This document shows, one piece after another, positions 1-6,070 of a stretch of DNA of 8,642 bases. Both the position numbers and the translations under genes were made by a program. The DNA lies in assembly GCA_017624795.1 (NCBI GenBank), contig JAGAMJ010000026.1, positions 1-8,642 of the forward strand, given 5' to 3'. The DNA is from Clostridia bacterium. GTDB taxonomy: Bacteria; Bacillota; Clostridia; Oscillospirales; CAG-272. The notes under the pieces are model-generated. The model was not told the DNA's origin. It saw nothing but the letters and a program-made list of their open reading frames with translations, and did not search any database. Position 1 is the stretch's first letter. Each line of letters opens with the position of its first letter.

Positions 1-560
1 ATGGATACCAGCTCGTGCGTGCTATCGCTCGCGTCGCCTGTGCCGCCCTCGCTTGCCGTGGCAAGACGCCGCATAGCAAACACGGTGCTGCCGGCGTTGA
101 GTGCGCTTTCCGCACCCTCGGGCGTGTTGTAGGAAAGGATCACCTCAACGGGCTTGCTTTCAAATACCGCTTCGTCGCTTTTCACGACGTGGCGCAGATG
201 CGCGCGTCCGCTTGCGTTCAGCATACTGCCGACAAGCGCATAGGTGACGTCCAGCGTTTTACCGTTCTTGCCCGAAATGTTGACCCATTCCTCGGTATCG
301 GGGATACGGATCTGCCACGCGAGGGAGTCGTAATGCCCGAGTGTGACGAGCGCGGTCAGGGTTTCCTTTCCGTTCTCGGCAAGCGTGAGGGAAGAGATCT
401 CCGCGCCGTTGTGAAGAATGATGACGTTGGCGATGTCACGGTCGGTTTCAAGATCAGTCGTTTCCGTAGCGAATACGCCAAGGGGGACGACGGTCAGCAG
501 GGTTGCAACCGTGAGCAAAAAGGCGATCAGTCTTTTGGGGAAGCTCTTTTGCTTTGGCAT
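1..560 (-). CDS. Secreted protein with Ig-like segment (partial, 3' end outside window)
   Basis: Open from an ATG at 560 to the left edge, giving 186 codons with no stop. The start overlaps the stop of the upstream gene by one base (TGATG) and has a strong ribosome binding site, GGGAGGTGAT, so the two are translationally coupled. Residues 1-31 form a classical signal peptide: basic start (KQK, KR), hydrophobic core at about 11-29, and a V-F-A cleavage site before T-E. It lacks the A-Y-F-T motif of the upstream proteins, so it is probably cut by a housekeeping signal peptidase. Residues of about 45-150 resemble bacterial Ig-like repeats: a W-Q-I strand, then E-W-V-N-I-S-G-x-N-G-K-T-L-D-V-T, then a late strand ending in V-E-V-I-L-S-Y. 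The region after residue 160 is rich in Gly, Ser, Thr and Ala, like a linker. It is the last visible operon member and is likely a larger surface protein. The Ig-like assignment is by eye. Confidence 0.8.
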   Translation of the reverse strand, partial: MPKQKSFPKRLIAFLLTVATLLTVVPLGVFATETTDLETDRDIANVIILHNGAEISSLTLAENGKETLTALVTLGHYDSLAWQIRIPDTEEWVNISGKNGKTLDVTYALVGSMLNASGRAHLRHVVKSDEAVFESKPVEVILSYNTPEGAESALNAGSTVFAMRRLATASEGGTGDASDSTHELVS

Positions 561-1174
561 CACGAATCACCTCCCTTTGTGAGAGGGTCGGACCAGCTGT
601 GTGCCTCAATGGCACTGTCGCCGTTGCCATTTGCCTGAACGACCTGAATGCGGACGGTAAAATGAATGGTACTGTCCTTGTAAAGGTTGCCCATGCTCTC
701 ACTGAATTTGACCTTGGTGAATAAGGGCGGTGCTTCCTGATCTGTGGTCAGCGCGTGGTTATAATAATAGTAGCCGTCGGTGTGAAGCGTCCAATTCATT
801 TCGTCTATGTCATAGCTCACAAGAGAGGTGTCGATTTCTGCCTCTCTGCCGCGAGCAGCGTTTGCAAGTGTAATTTCAGGGGTCAGCTTGACGCGCACGT
901 ACATCGGCAGCTTACCGGAGTTGCGCGCGGTAATCGTCTTTCTGACCTCATAGCCGGGGAATATTTTGATGGGTGTCCCCGGGGCGACCGGATCATCGCT
1001 TCCGTATTGGTAGGTAACGTCTATGAGCTGAACCGAAGTCGAGCCCGCGGTGATCGTATTATAGTCGTTCACAGTGGAATCTGTAAAGTACGCAAAGGTG
1101 CTGTATATAAAGGTCATAACGGTTATGATCATGACAACACAGGTCGCAATGATCTTTTTCTTCGTCGCGTTCAT
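560..1174 (-). CDS. SipW-dependent exported protein, TasA/camelysin-like (fourth copy)
   Basis: A 204-residue protein. I chose the ATG at 1174 because AAAGGAGGT lies seven bases upstream; an in-frame ATG at 1207 has no such site. The N-terminus is basic (NATKKK), followed by a hydrophobic segment at about residues 8-28 ending S-T-F-A-Y-F-T-D. This is the hallmark of substrates of SipW-type peptidases, with cleavage expected after Ala28. The mature part starts with a T-V-N-D-Y-N-T-I-T-A-G-like stretch and is rich in beta-forming residues, with a tyrosine cluster (Y-Y-Y-Y) near residue 136. It ends R-I-Q-V-V-Q-A-N-G-N-G followed by an A-H-S-W-S-D-P motif. It differs more from the three upstream copies than they do from each other and could have another role, such as anchoring or assembly (inferred). 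It is preceded by a 127-base gap and coupled to the downstream gene. Confidence 0.85.
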   Translation of the reverse strand: MNATKKKIIATCVVMIITVMTFIYSTFAYFTDSTVNDYNTITAGSTSVQLIDVTYQYGSDDPVAPGTPIKIFPGYEVRKTITARNSGKLPMYVRVKLTPEITLANAARGREAEIDTSLVSYDIDEMNWTLHTDGYYYYNHALTTDQEAPPLFTKVKFSESMGNLYKDSTIHFTVRIQVVQANGNGDSAIEAHSWSDPLTKGGDS

Positions 1175-1181
1175 CGTTCCT

Positions 1182-1190
1182 ACCTCCTTT
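1182..1190 (-). promoter_or_regulatory. Ribosome binding site that fixes the start at 1174
   Basis: AAAGGAGGT on the minus strand, seven bases before the ATG at 1174. Its strength and spacing favour this start over the in-frame ATG at 1207. Confidence 0.8.
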
Positions 1191-1301
1191 CTGAAAGCGT
1201 TGGTCAAAAAATCAATTTGTTAATCGACTTTGCAAGCGAGGCAAGTGCCGAAAGCACTGAAAATTCAGGCTTCAGGGCGAGTTCGGGTTTGTCCCTCTTG
1301 C

Positions 1302-2072
1302 CTAATCGAGCTTTTCGAAATGCTCGGGGAATGCGCCGGTCATGGCAAAGTATGCGTTCTCAAAGCCAAAGGTCTGTACGGCAAATGCCTGTACGGTAAT
1401 TTCAAGCTCGCGGAGCTCCTGCATGTCCGAGTTGGTAAATTCACCGGAAATGGTCATGGTGTCAAAAAGCTCTACCTCCTCGTCCTTTTCGCACTGATCA
1501 AGGACAAATATGTAAAACTCGTAAACACCGTTTGCCGCATCGGGCACCTGCACCATCGCGAAATGATCGTTGTAGTAGGCGTTTTCAAAGCTTTTCCACA
1601 CGCCCACGTGCATGGTCTGGTTGAAAAGACCGCCCGAAAACATTTCAAGAATGTCAATGTACTCACTGTTTTCGAAGCCGTAAAGCTTGTTGATGTCGCC
1701 GACGCCGTCGGTGACGATGATCTTGGCGGCGATCCAGGCGGGATCATCACCGGTGTTTTTGATCGTGGGGTCCTTGTACATCGTCTTGCCGGGGTAAAGC
1801 GTGCCGTAATTGTGCCTGACGTCCTCGGTAGAGTCGATCGAAACACCCTGTATGCGCGGATTTTCGGTATCCTCGATGAGGTTACCCGTGCCGTCGTTCT
1901 TGACTGCCGCCTCGGTCAGGGAGATGTAGACGTTACCCGCGGTAAAGACGTTTGTGACCTCGCGCTCGTCTGTAAAGTACGCGATCGTGGTGCCCGCCGC
2001 GGCGATCATGGCAACAGAAAGCACCAAAACGATGGCAACGATATGCAATTTTTTCAGTTTCAGTCGTTTCAT
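1302..2072 (-). CDS. SipW-dependent exported protein, TasA/camelysin-like (third copy)
   Basis: A 256-residue protein with a lysine-rich start, a hydrophobic segment at about residues 10-31 and the SipW-substrate motif T-T-I-A-Y-F-T-D, with cleavage expected after Ala31. A V-T-N-V-F-T-A-G-N-V-Y-I-S-L-T-E strand follows, the start of the TasA-like beta domain. A central P-G-K-T-M-Y-K-D-P-T-I-K-N-T-G motif (about residues 94-108) is the conserved 'pinned to the surface' loop of this family and has counterparts in the first and second copies. The C-terminal part contains V-Q-A-F-A-V-Q-T-F-G-F, again shared with copies one and two. The start lies seven bases after the stop of the preceding gene, and the GGAG of its ribosome binding site falls inside the end of that gene, so translation is probably coupled. 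It is probably an extracellular structural protein; the fibre role is inferred from Bacillus TasA. Confidence 0.88.
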   Translation of the reverse strand: MKRLKLKKLHIVAIVLVLSVAMIAAAGTTIAYFTDEREVTNVFTAGNVYISLTEAAVKNDGTGNLIEDTENPRIQGVSIDSTEDVRHNYGTLYPGKTMYKDPTIKNTGDDPAWIAAKIIVTDGVGDINKLYGFENSEYIDILEMFSGGLFNQTMHVGVWKSFENAYYNDHFAMVQVPDAANGVYEFYIFVLDQCEKDEEVELFDTMTISGEFTNSDMQELRELEITVQAFAVQTFGFENAYFAMTGAFPEHFEKLD

Positions 2073-2078
2073 TGTCGG

Positions 2079-2633
2079 TTACTCTCCATATTTAGCCAAA
2101 AGATTGTACCAGCCGTCGGACGCGGATTCGATCCCCAGCGTCTGTATGGCGTAGGCGGTGATCTTCATTTGCGGAAGGGCGGCTGCGTCTATCGCCGCCA
2201 TTTTTTCTTTTGTCAGGTTTGACCTGATCAGCATTTCGTCGTTTTGCAGGACGGTGTAATGCTTATCCACCGCAGAGTGCTCGACCATGCGGTAGTATAC
2301 GCCGTCAAAGCCACCCAGCAGCGTCCAGCCGTCGGCAAGCGCGTAGGTCACGTAATCGTCAAGCCCGTTCGCGCGGTCCAGCTTGACGTAAACGTAACAT
2401 TCCTCGCTGCCGCCGACGACTGTGACAAGCGGATCTTTTTTGATCGCGGTGCCGGGGATCATGCGGTATTCCTCGCCTGTGGTTTCTGTCAGCGTCAGCG
2501 CGACGTCACCCACGGTAAAGGTGTTTTTGACAGGCCCCGAAACGGATGCGAAATATGCGATTGTAGAACCGATGCCAATGGCGAGGGTGCAGATCGCCGC
2601 GATGATAGCAAAGATCAGCTTTTTGTGTTTCAC
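2079..2633 (-). CDS. SipW-dependent exported protein, TasA/camelysin-like (second, compact copy)
   Basis: A 184-residue protein starting at GTG 2633, with AAAGGAGG eleven bases upstream; no in-frame ATG is better placed. A basic start (KHKK) and a hydrophobic segment at about residues 6-25 lead to G-S-T-I-A-Y-F-A-S, the SipW-type processing site, with cleavage expected after Ala26. The mature start, V-K-N-T-F-T-V-G-D-V-A-L-T-L-T-E, aligns with the first copy. It also has the I-P-G-T-A-I-K-K-D-P loop and a C-terminal I-T-A-Y-A-I-Q-T-L-G-I strand followed by a short A-x(n)-W-Y-N-L-L helix. It is the smallest of the four, lacking most of the central insertion seen in copies one and three. It lies between its two nearest relatives, consistent with tandem duplication. 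Extracellular location is well supported; the precise function is unknown. Confidence 0.87.
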   Translation of the reverse strand: MKHKKLIFAIIAAICTLAIGIGSTIAYFASVSGPVKNTFTVGDVALTLTETTGEEYRMIPGTAIKKDPLVTVVGGSEECYVYVKLDRANGLDDYVTYALADGWTLLGGFDGVYYRMVEHSAVDKHYTVLQNDEMLIRSNLTKEKMAAIDAAALPQMKITAYAIQTLGIESASDGWYNLLAKYGE

Positions 2634-2698
2634 AGCTCTCGGGGCCTCCTTTCATAGGTTTATTTTAGTGTTACCTTGTGGGCGATCAGTTGCTTGCG

Positions 2699-3475
2699 TT
2701 AATCCTGAATGTAAGGATACTGTGCAATGACGGCTGCCCATGCATTGTCAATGGCTTCGTGCGAGCAAAGCCCACCGAACTCGCTGCTTGCCTGAATGGC
2801 AACGGCGTTGATGGTAACCTCTGCGCCGCTGTACGGCTTGATACTGATCTCGCTATCAGCGGTGATGGAGAAGTTGCTGAAAATCGGAATGCGCATAGCG
2901 GGGTCGGCACTGGCCTGGAATATCTTGGAGGTATCGGAAGGAGTGACGCTTGCGCCGCAAACTGCCTTGGGCGTGTAGTATTGGTTGGTGGGGTTTTCTG
3001 CGTCGTATCTGCCGTTGATGTTGTCCTTCGTGCCGCAATAGACCCATACGCGAGAGCCTACGGTGGTGTCCTTGTAGATCGCCCAGCCGTTTTCGTACAT
3101 CTGCTCGGCCATGGTGGGCTTGCCCGTTTGCTCACCGTTTGCATTTGCCTCAATGGCGGTGATCTGGTTTCTGGTCACCAGGAAGAGGTAGCAGACCTCG
3201 GTGTCTGCACGCACAGTGATGGCGGGGTCCTTGATGTAGGTCTCACCGGGCATCAGGTGGTAACTGTTGCGGTCCGTTCTTCCGCCGTTTTCGACAAGCG
3301 TGCCGTTAGGGTTCACCGCGCTCTCGTCCAGGGTAATGTACACGTCACCGACGGTAAACACGTTCGATACCTTGGATGCCGAGGTCATGTAGGCGATGGT
3401 GCCCATCACGGATGCCGTAACGATGGCGGCGACTGCAAGGACTAGGGATACGACGATCAAAAGCTTCTTTTTCAT
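2699..3475 (-). CDS. SipW-dependent exported protein, TasA/camelysin-like (first copy)
   Basis: A 258-residue protein with ATG at 3475 and a strong AAGGAGG site upstream. M-K-K-K is followed by a hydrophobic segment at about residues 5-27 and M-G-T-I-A-Y-M-T-S, a SipW-type processing site with cleavage expected after Ala28. Next comes V-S-N-V-F-T-V-G-D-V-Y-I-T-L-D-E, the first beta strand of the TasA/camelysin domain. The loop M-P-G-E-T-Y-I-K-D-P-A-I-T-V matches the equivalent loop in copies two and three. The C-terminus has V-T-I-N-A-V-A-I-Q-A-S-S-E, then a helix-like region with A-I-D-N-A-W. It is the first gene after the signal peptidase, in the position tasA holds in Bacillus, and is the best candidate for the main fibre or matrix subunit (inferred). 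I do not assign the tasA symbol because the match is at the family level only. Confidence 0.88.
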   Translation of the reverse strand: MKKKLLIVVSLVLAVAAIVTASVMGTIAYMTSASKVSNVFTVGDVYITLDESAVNPNGTLVENGGRTDRNSYHLMPGETYIKDPAITVRADTEVCYLFLVTRNQITAIEANANGEQTGKPTMAEQMYENGWAIYKDTTVGSRVWVYCGTKDNINGRYDAENPTNQYYTPKAVCGASVTPSDTSKIFQASADPAMRIPIFSNFSITADSEISIKPYSGAEVTINAVAIQASSEFGGLCSHEAIDNAWAAVIAQYPYIQD

Positions 3476-3559
3476 TTCAAATTCCTCCTTAAAGAATTTA
3501 TTGATTTATTTTTGGAGCCGTATGGCTTGTTCCACGAGTTTATTTGCCTTGGGATTCTG

Positions 3560-4192
3560 TCACTCGGGCGGCGGTCTGCCGTCGTCCTCGGCGTTCGGCG
3601 CGCTTTCTTGATCGGGGCAGCACGGTTTTTCGCACGCGCCCTCAAAGGCCATGTCCTGCGCGCAGGTTTGTTCACCCGGTGGCTTGGCGTCGCCCTCGCC
3701 CATGATCCTGTCGATCAGATCGGGCAGGAAGGTCAGCAGCACGATCACCACACAAATGCCGATCGAAAGGAAGCTTGTCGGCGGTGTTTGTATGAAGTGT
3801 GCGACGTATCCAAGCAGCGGTATGGTGAGTATGGGCTTGCCCAGCACGTTTTTGCTGTGCACGGGTAAGCCGTCCTCAATTTTGTTGTTGTCGCCTTTGG
3901 TCTTAAAGCGGAGCTGTGTCGGATCATCCTGATCCTGCATGATATCTACGATGCGGTGTGTCACGACCGTGCCGCCCTCTATCACATAGGTCAAGGGATC
4001 GCCGACCTTTAAGTCGGCTGGCTCGACTTTCTTTACGTAAATGAGCGAGCCCACGTGGTAGGTCGGCTCCATAGAGCCGGAAAGCACCGTGTAGGGTGTA
4101 ATGCCGAATAGCCGCACGCCCACCAAGGCCGCCGCAAGAAGCAGCACGACCACAAGCAGAGCGGTGGTTATTATACTAAACGTTTTTTTCAA
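3560..4192 (-). CDS. sipW: Signal peptidase I, SipW/ER type
   Basis: A membrane serine peptidase that removes the N-terminal signal of TasA-like proteins on the outer face of the membrane. The predicted protein has 210 residues. A first membrane segment (about 7-29) precedes S-G-S-M-E-P, with catalytic Ser40. His79 in V-V-T-H-R replaces the lysine of ordinary bacterial enzymes, and Asp101 lies in K-G-D-N-N, so this is the Ser/His/Asp ER type. A second membrane segment lies at about 141-157. The last 50 residues are polar and contain four cysteines (177, 187, 191, 192), which is unusual. I chose TTG at 4192 because AAAGGAG lies 12 bases upstream. The in-frame ATG at 4252 falls at or before the expected transcription start and would add an odd Arg/Asp-rich leader. 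First gene of the operon, directly followed by four matching substrates. Confidence 0.9.
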   Translation of the reverse strand: MKKTFSIITTALLVVVLLLAAALVGVRLFGITPYTVLSGSMEPTYHVGSLIYVKKVEPADLKVGDPLTYVIEGGTVVTHRIVDIMQDQDDPTQLRFKTKGDNNKIEDGLPVHSKNVLGKPILTIPLLGYVAHFIQTPPTSFLSIGICVVIVLLTFLPDLIDRIMGEGDAKPPGEQTCAQDMAFEGACEKPCCPDQESAPNAEDDGRPPPE

Positions 4193-4204
4193 TTTTAACT
4201 GCCG

Positions 4205-4211
4205 CTCCTTT
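4205..4211 (-). promoter_or_regulatory. Ribosome binding site for sipW (supports TTG start)
   Basis: AAAGGAG on the minus strand, 12 bases before TTG 4192. The spacing is a little long, but no other purine-rich site serves a nearby in-frame start. Confidence 0.6.
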
Positions 4212-4220
4212 CGCGCGTCG

Positions 4221-4237
4221 CGCGCGTCGTACGCGCG
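4221..4237 (-). repeat. GC-rich inverted repeat in sipW leader
   Basis: CGCGCGT, a three-base loop, then ACGCGCG: a perfect 7-bp stem inside the short untranslated leader, ten bases before the ribosome binding site. It may affect mRNA stability or translation; no T-run follows, so it is not a terminator. Confidence 0.5.
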
Positions 4238-4254
4238 TATATATAGGTACATTC

Positions 4255-4283
4255 ATTTTATCGCTTTTCACAGGATTTGTCAA
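4255..4283 (-). promoter_or_regulatory. Sigma-A-type promoter of the sipW operon
   Basis: On the minus strand a perfect -35 TTGACA (4283-4278), a 17-base spacer and a -10 TAAAAT (4260-4255). Transcription should start near 4248, giving a leader of about 56 bases before the TTG start of sipW. It is the only strong promoter I see for the whole six-gene minus-strand cluster. Confidence 0.85.
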
Positions 4284-4418
4284 TGCTTTCTAAAATATTA
4301 TTTTATTTTGTTCGAAAATCCCGATTTTGAGCGTGAAGGTGTATGAAAAAAGTGTCAAAAAGCCGACATAAAAATTGCCAAACATAAGTTTTGAATTGTT
4401 ACACACAATATATTCGGA

Positions 4419-4447
4419 GCGCGAAACACCGTGCGAAACGGTCGCGC
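4419..4447. repeat. Stem-loop with internal bulge
   Basis: GCGCG (4419-4423) pairs with CGCGC (4443-4447), and ACCGT (4428-4432) pairs with ACGGT (4438-4442). The loop is GCGAA, with a four-base bulge AAAC on the left arm. Function unknown. Confidence 0.5.
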
Positions 4448-4462
4448 AAAAGCAACAGTTGG

Positions 4463-4505
4463 GCGCAGCGCCCGACGGTTGCGGCAAAGCCGTCGGGCGT
4501 TGCGC
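4463..4505. repeat. Long, strong stem-loop
   Basis: CGCCCGACGG (4469-4478) pairs perfectly with CCGTCGGGCG (4490-4499). A G-T pair at 4468/4500 extends this outward to GCGCA (4463-4467) pairing with TGCGC (4501-4505), for about 16 pairs, and two more inner pairs are possible. No T-run follows on either strand, so it is not an ordinary terminator. It may be a dispersed palindromic repeat or part of a structured RNA. Confidence 0.65.
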
Positions 4506-4592
4506 GCTCTTGAATATAGATAAAGCCCGCAGACGCCGCGTGTCAGCAGATGATGCTCGATCGATGGCAGCACGGGCGAAGGAGAAACGAAA

Positions 4593-4772
4593 ATGGCAAA
4601 CAAGCAAGCCAAGAAGGCACTTGAGCAATTCAAGATGCAGGCAGCAAACGAAGTCGGTGTGAACCTTCAGCAGGGTTACAACGGCGACCTGACCGCTCGT
4701 CAGGCAGGCAGCATCGGTGGCCAGATGGTCAAGAAGATGATCGAGTCCTACGAGAACGGTATGACCAAGTAA
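4593..4772 (+). CDS. Small acid-soluble spore protein, alpha/beta type
   Basis: A 59-residue protein that coats spore DNA, protects it from UV and heat, and is broken down by the GPR protease at germination. AAGGAG lies eight bases before the ATG. The two family blocks are present. The first is A-A-N-E-V-G-V-N-L (about residues 17-25), around the usual GPR cut region. The second is G-Y-N-G-D-L-T-A-R-Q-A-G-S-I-G-G (about 28-43), running on into Q-M-V-K-K-M-I-E-S-Y-E, the DNA-binding half. The length fits the family (about 60-70). It stands alone between a structured spacer and its own terminator. It would be expected to be made late in the forespore under sigma-G, but I could not find a convincing promoter. 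It shows that the organism forms spores. Confidence 0.94.
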   Translation: MANKQAKKALEQFKMQAANEVGVNLQQGYNGDLTARQAGSIGGQMVKKMIESYENGMTK

Positions 4773-4798
4773 GTCATTCAAGAAAAAGACTTCACGGG

Positions 4799-4831
4799 GG
4801 CGCGCTTTGATGGCGCGCCTCTCTGTTTTTT
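4799..4831 (+). terminator. Rho-independent terminator of the spore protein gene
   Basis: Stem GGCGCGC (4799-4805) and GCGCGCC (4813-4819), seven-base loop, then TCTCTG and a run of six T. It lies 26 bases after the stop codon. Confidence 0.85.
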
Positions 4832-4923
4832 GCCCTTTTGTAAAAAAGAAGTGAAATTATAAAATGATCGGTCAAAAGAAAAGAAAAATATGGAAAAGAA
4901 ATTTTGAAAATTGGAAAAATATA

Positions 4924-4952
4924 TTGACAAAATGGAAAATCGAAGGTATACT
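4924..4952 (+). promoter_or_regulatory. Sigma-A-type promoter of the HTH-ATPase gene
   Basis: TTGACA (4924-4929), a 17-base spacer and TATACT (4947-4952). The preceding 60 bases are very A-rich, like an UP element. Transcription should start near 4959, which rules out the in-frame ATG at 4911 and supports the start at 4992. Confidence 0.85.
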
Positions 4953-4991
4953 GAAAAAGAAGAAGATTTTGTCGAAAAAGGAGGCCGATAT

Positions 4992-6011
4992 ATGAAAAAG
5001 GAACAGCGCCTTGCGGCTGAAAAATTTTTGTTGCAGCAGATCTATGACGAGAATCCCGATTTTGTGGACGCCACGATGGAGGCGTTCTCGATTTCCCGTT
5101 CCACTGTTTACAACTACATCAATACCCTGCAAAATAACGGTGAGCTGGAGCGCGTGGGGGGATCCATGCCTTACCGCGTGCTGTATAAGACCACTCGCTT
5201 TACCGTGGACACCACGCGTGAGCACTCCGAGGACCGTATGTTCAGCCGCGATATCGCGCCGTTGCTTGCCGAGCTGCCCTTGAACGTGCAAAAGATCTGG
5301 CGCTATGCCTTTACCGCGATGATGAATAACGCTTTGGAGCATGCCAAGGCATCGGCTATCGTTTGCGTGGTCAATCGCAGCCGCCTTTGCACCATTATCG
5401 GTATTCTGGATAACGGCATCGGTATTTTCCGCCGTATTCAACAGGATCAAAGGGACGCAAACGGCGAAACTCCCACCGTTGCCGAGGCGGCATCGCTGCT
5501 TTACGCCGGCGGGTATAGCTCCGCACCCGATACCCACGCGGGCGAGGGCATTTTCTTCACCTCGCGGCTGATGGATCATTTCGCGATCCGTTCCGACTAT
5601 CAGCTGTTTACCCCCAATGCGGAGGACGACGACGGGGAAAGCGGCGGTGAGCGCTTCCGTGGCACGGCGGTGCAGATGGCACTCGGCAACGACTCCACGC
5701 GTGAGCTTGGTGAGGTCATGGCAACGTATATTGATCCCGAGGAGGGCTTCGTACATACGGAGATCCCTGTGGCGCGCTTTTTCGGCGGCGATTTTCCCAT
5801 TTCCCGTTCCGAAGCGCGCAGACTGCTTTCCGCTTTGAAGGATTTCCGCACCGCGGAGTTGAATTTCTCGGATATCGACGAGGTCGGCAGAGATTTTGCC
5901 CACGAGCTCTTTTCTGTGGCGGCAGGGCAGTATCCGACGCTTCGCTTGACCGTCAAAAATGCGGCGCCCGCCGTGCTTGGCACTCTGCGCCGCGCGGGCT
6001 ATGCAGAATAA
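4992..6011 (+). CDS. Putative regulator: HTH + GHKL ATPase + STAS-like (DUF4325-type) domain
   Basis: A 339-residue soluble protein, probably cytoplasmic. The start at 4992 has AAAAGGAGG seven bases upstream. Residues of about 24-56 look like a winged helix-turn-helix (S-I-S-R-S-T-V-Y-N-Y-I-N-T-L). Residues of about 95-232 form a GHKL/histidine-kinase-type ATPase: the N-box M-M-N-N-A-L-E-H-A (Asn113 likely binds magnesium), the G1 box D-N-G-I-G from Asp140, and the G2 box G-E-G-I-F-F near 184. I see no phospho-acceptor histidine domain or membrane segment. The end, about 268-339, resembles the STAS-like domain often found next to such ATPases: a helical start, a strand with L-N-F-S-D-I-D-E-V-G, then L-R-L-T-V. 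The protein could bind DNA in an ATP-dependent way or act like an anti-sigma or anti-anti-sigma module; which is unknown. It is a single-gene unit with its own promoter and terminator. Confidence 0.88.
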   Translation: MKKEQRLAAEKFLLQQIYDENPDFVDATMEAFSISRSTVYNYINTLQNNGELERVGGSMPYRVLYKTTRFTVDTTREHSEDRMFSRDIAPLLAELPLNVQKIWRYAFTAMMNNALEHAKASAIVCVVNRSRLCTIIGILDNGIGIFRRIQQDQRDANGETPTVAEAASLLYAGGYSSAPDTHAGEGIFFTSRLMDHFAIRSDYQLFTPNAEDDDGESGGERFRGTAVQMALGNDSTRELGEVMATYIDPEEGFVHTEIPVARFFGGDFPISRSEARRLLSALKDFRTAELNFSDIDEVGRDFAHELFSVAAGQYPTLRLTVKNAAPAVLGTLRRAGYAE

Positions 6012-6027
6012 ACTTGATCTGTATCAC

Positions 6028-6070
6028 AAAACGCCTTGCGCAATCCCGAGCGGACCGCGCAAGGCGTTTT
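6028..6070. terminator. Bidirectional terminator between convergent genes
   Basis: Perfect 14-bp inverted repeat: AAAACGCCTTGCGC (6028-6041) and GCGCAAGGCGTTTT (6057-6070), with a 15-base loop. T-runs on both strands let it end both the plus-strand regulator transcript and the minus-strand ldh transcript. The ldh stop codon begins at the very next base on the minus strand. Confidence 0.88.

Larger units (their letters stand above)
4253..4592. other. Intergenic region between divergent sipW and spore-protein genes
   Basis: A 340-base stretch without a gene. The left end holds the sipW promoter, and 4290-4420 is AT-rich. Positions 4419-4505 hold two strong stem-loops, and 4506-4592 leads to the ribosome binding site of the spore protein gene. 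I looked for a sporulation (sigma-G/F) promoter for the plus-strand gene and found only poor matches, for example CAATATA at 4406-4412 without a good partner -35. Confidence 0.6.

Noticed and set aside
15..638. Plus-strand open frame of about 207 codons over the left edge
   Set aside because: It is the reverse complement of the Ig-like secreted gene and the end of its neighbour. It has no ribosome binding site and no recognisable domain, while the minus strand has a signal peptide and a coupled start.
1230..2222. Plus-strand open frame of 330 codons
   Set aside because: It lies opposite two TasA-like genes whose products have clear family motifs. The plus-strand product is low in recognisable features and has no ribosome binding site.
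4419..4505. The two spacer hairpins as a CRISPR array or riboswitch
   Set aside because: The arms are not direct repeats with spacers, and I recognise no known riboswitch core in them.
4290..4781. Minus-strand open frame of 163 codons over the spacer and spore protein gene
   Set aside because: It covers the promoter region and two hairpins and is antisense to a certain spore protein gene.
4872..5903. Minus-strand open frame of 343 codons
   Set aside because: It is a shadow of the HTH-ATPase gene, whose plus-strand frame has a near-consensus promoter, ribosome binding site and ATPase motifs.
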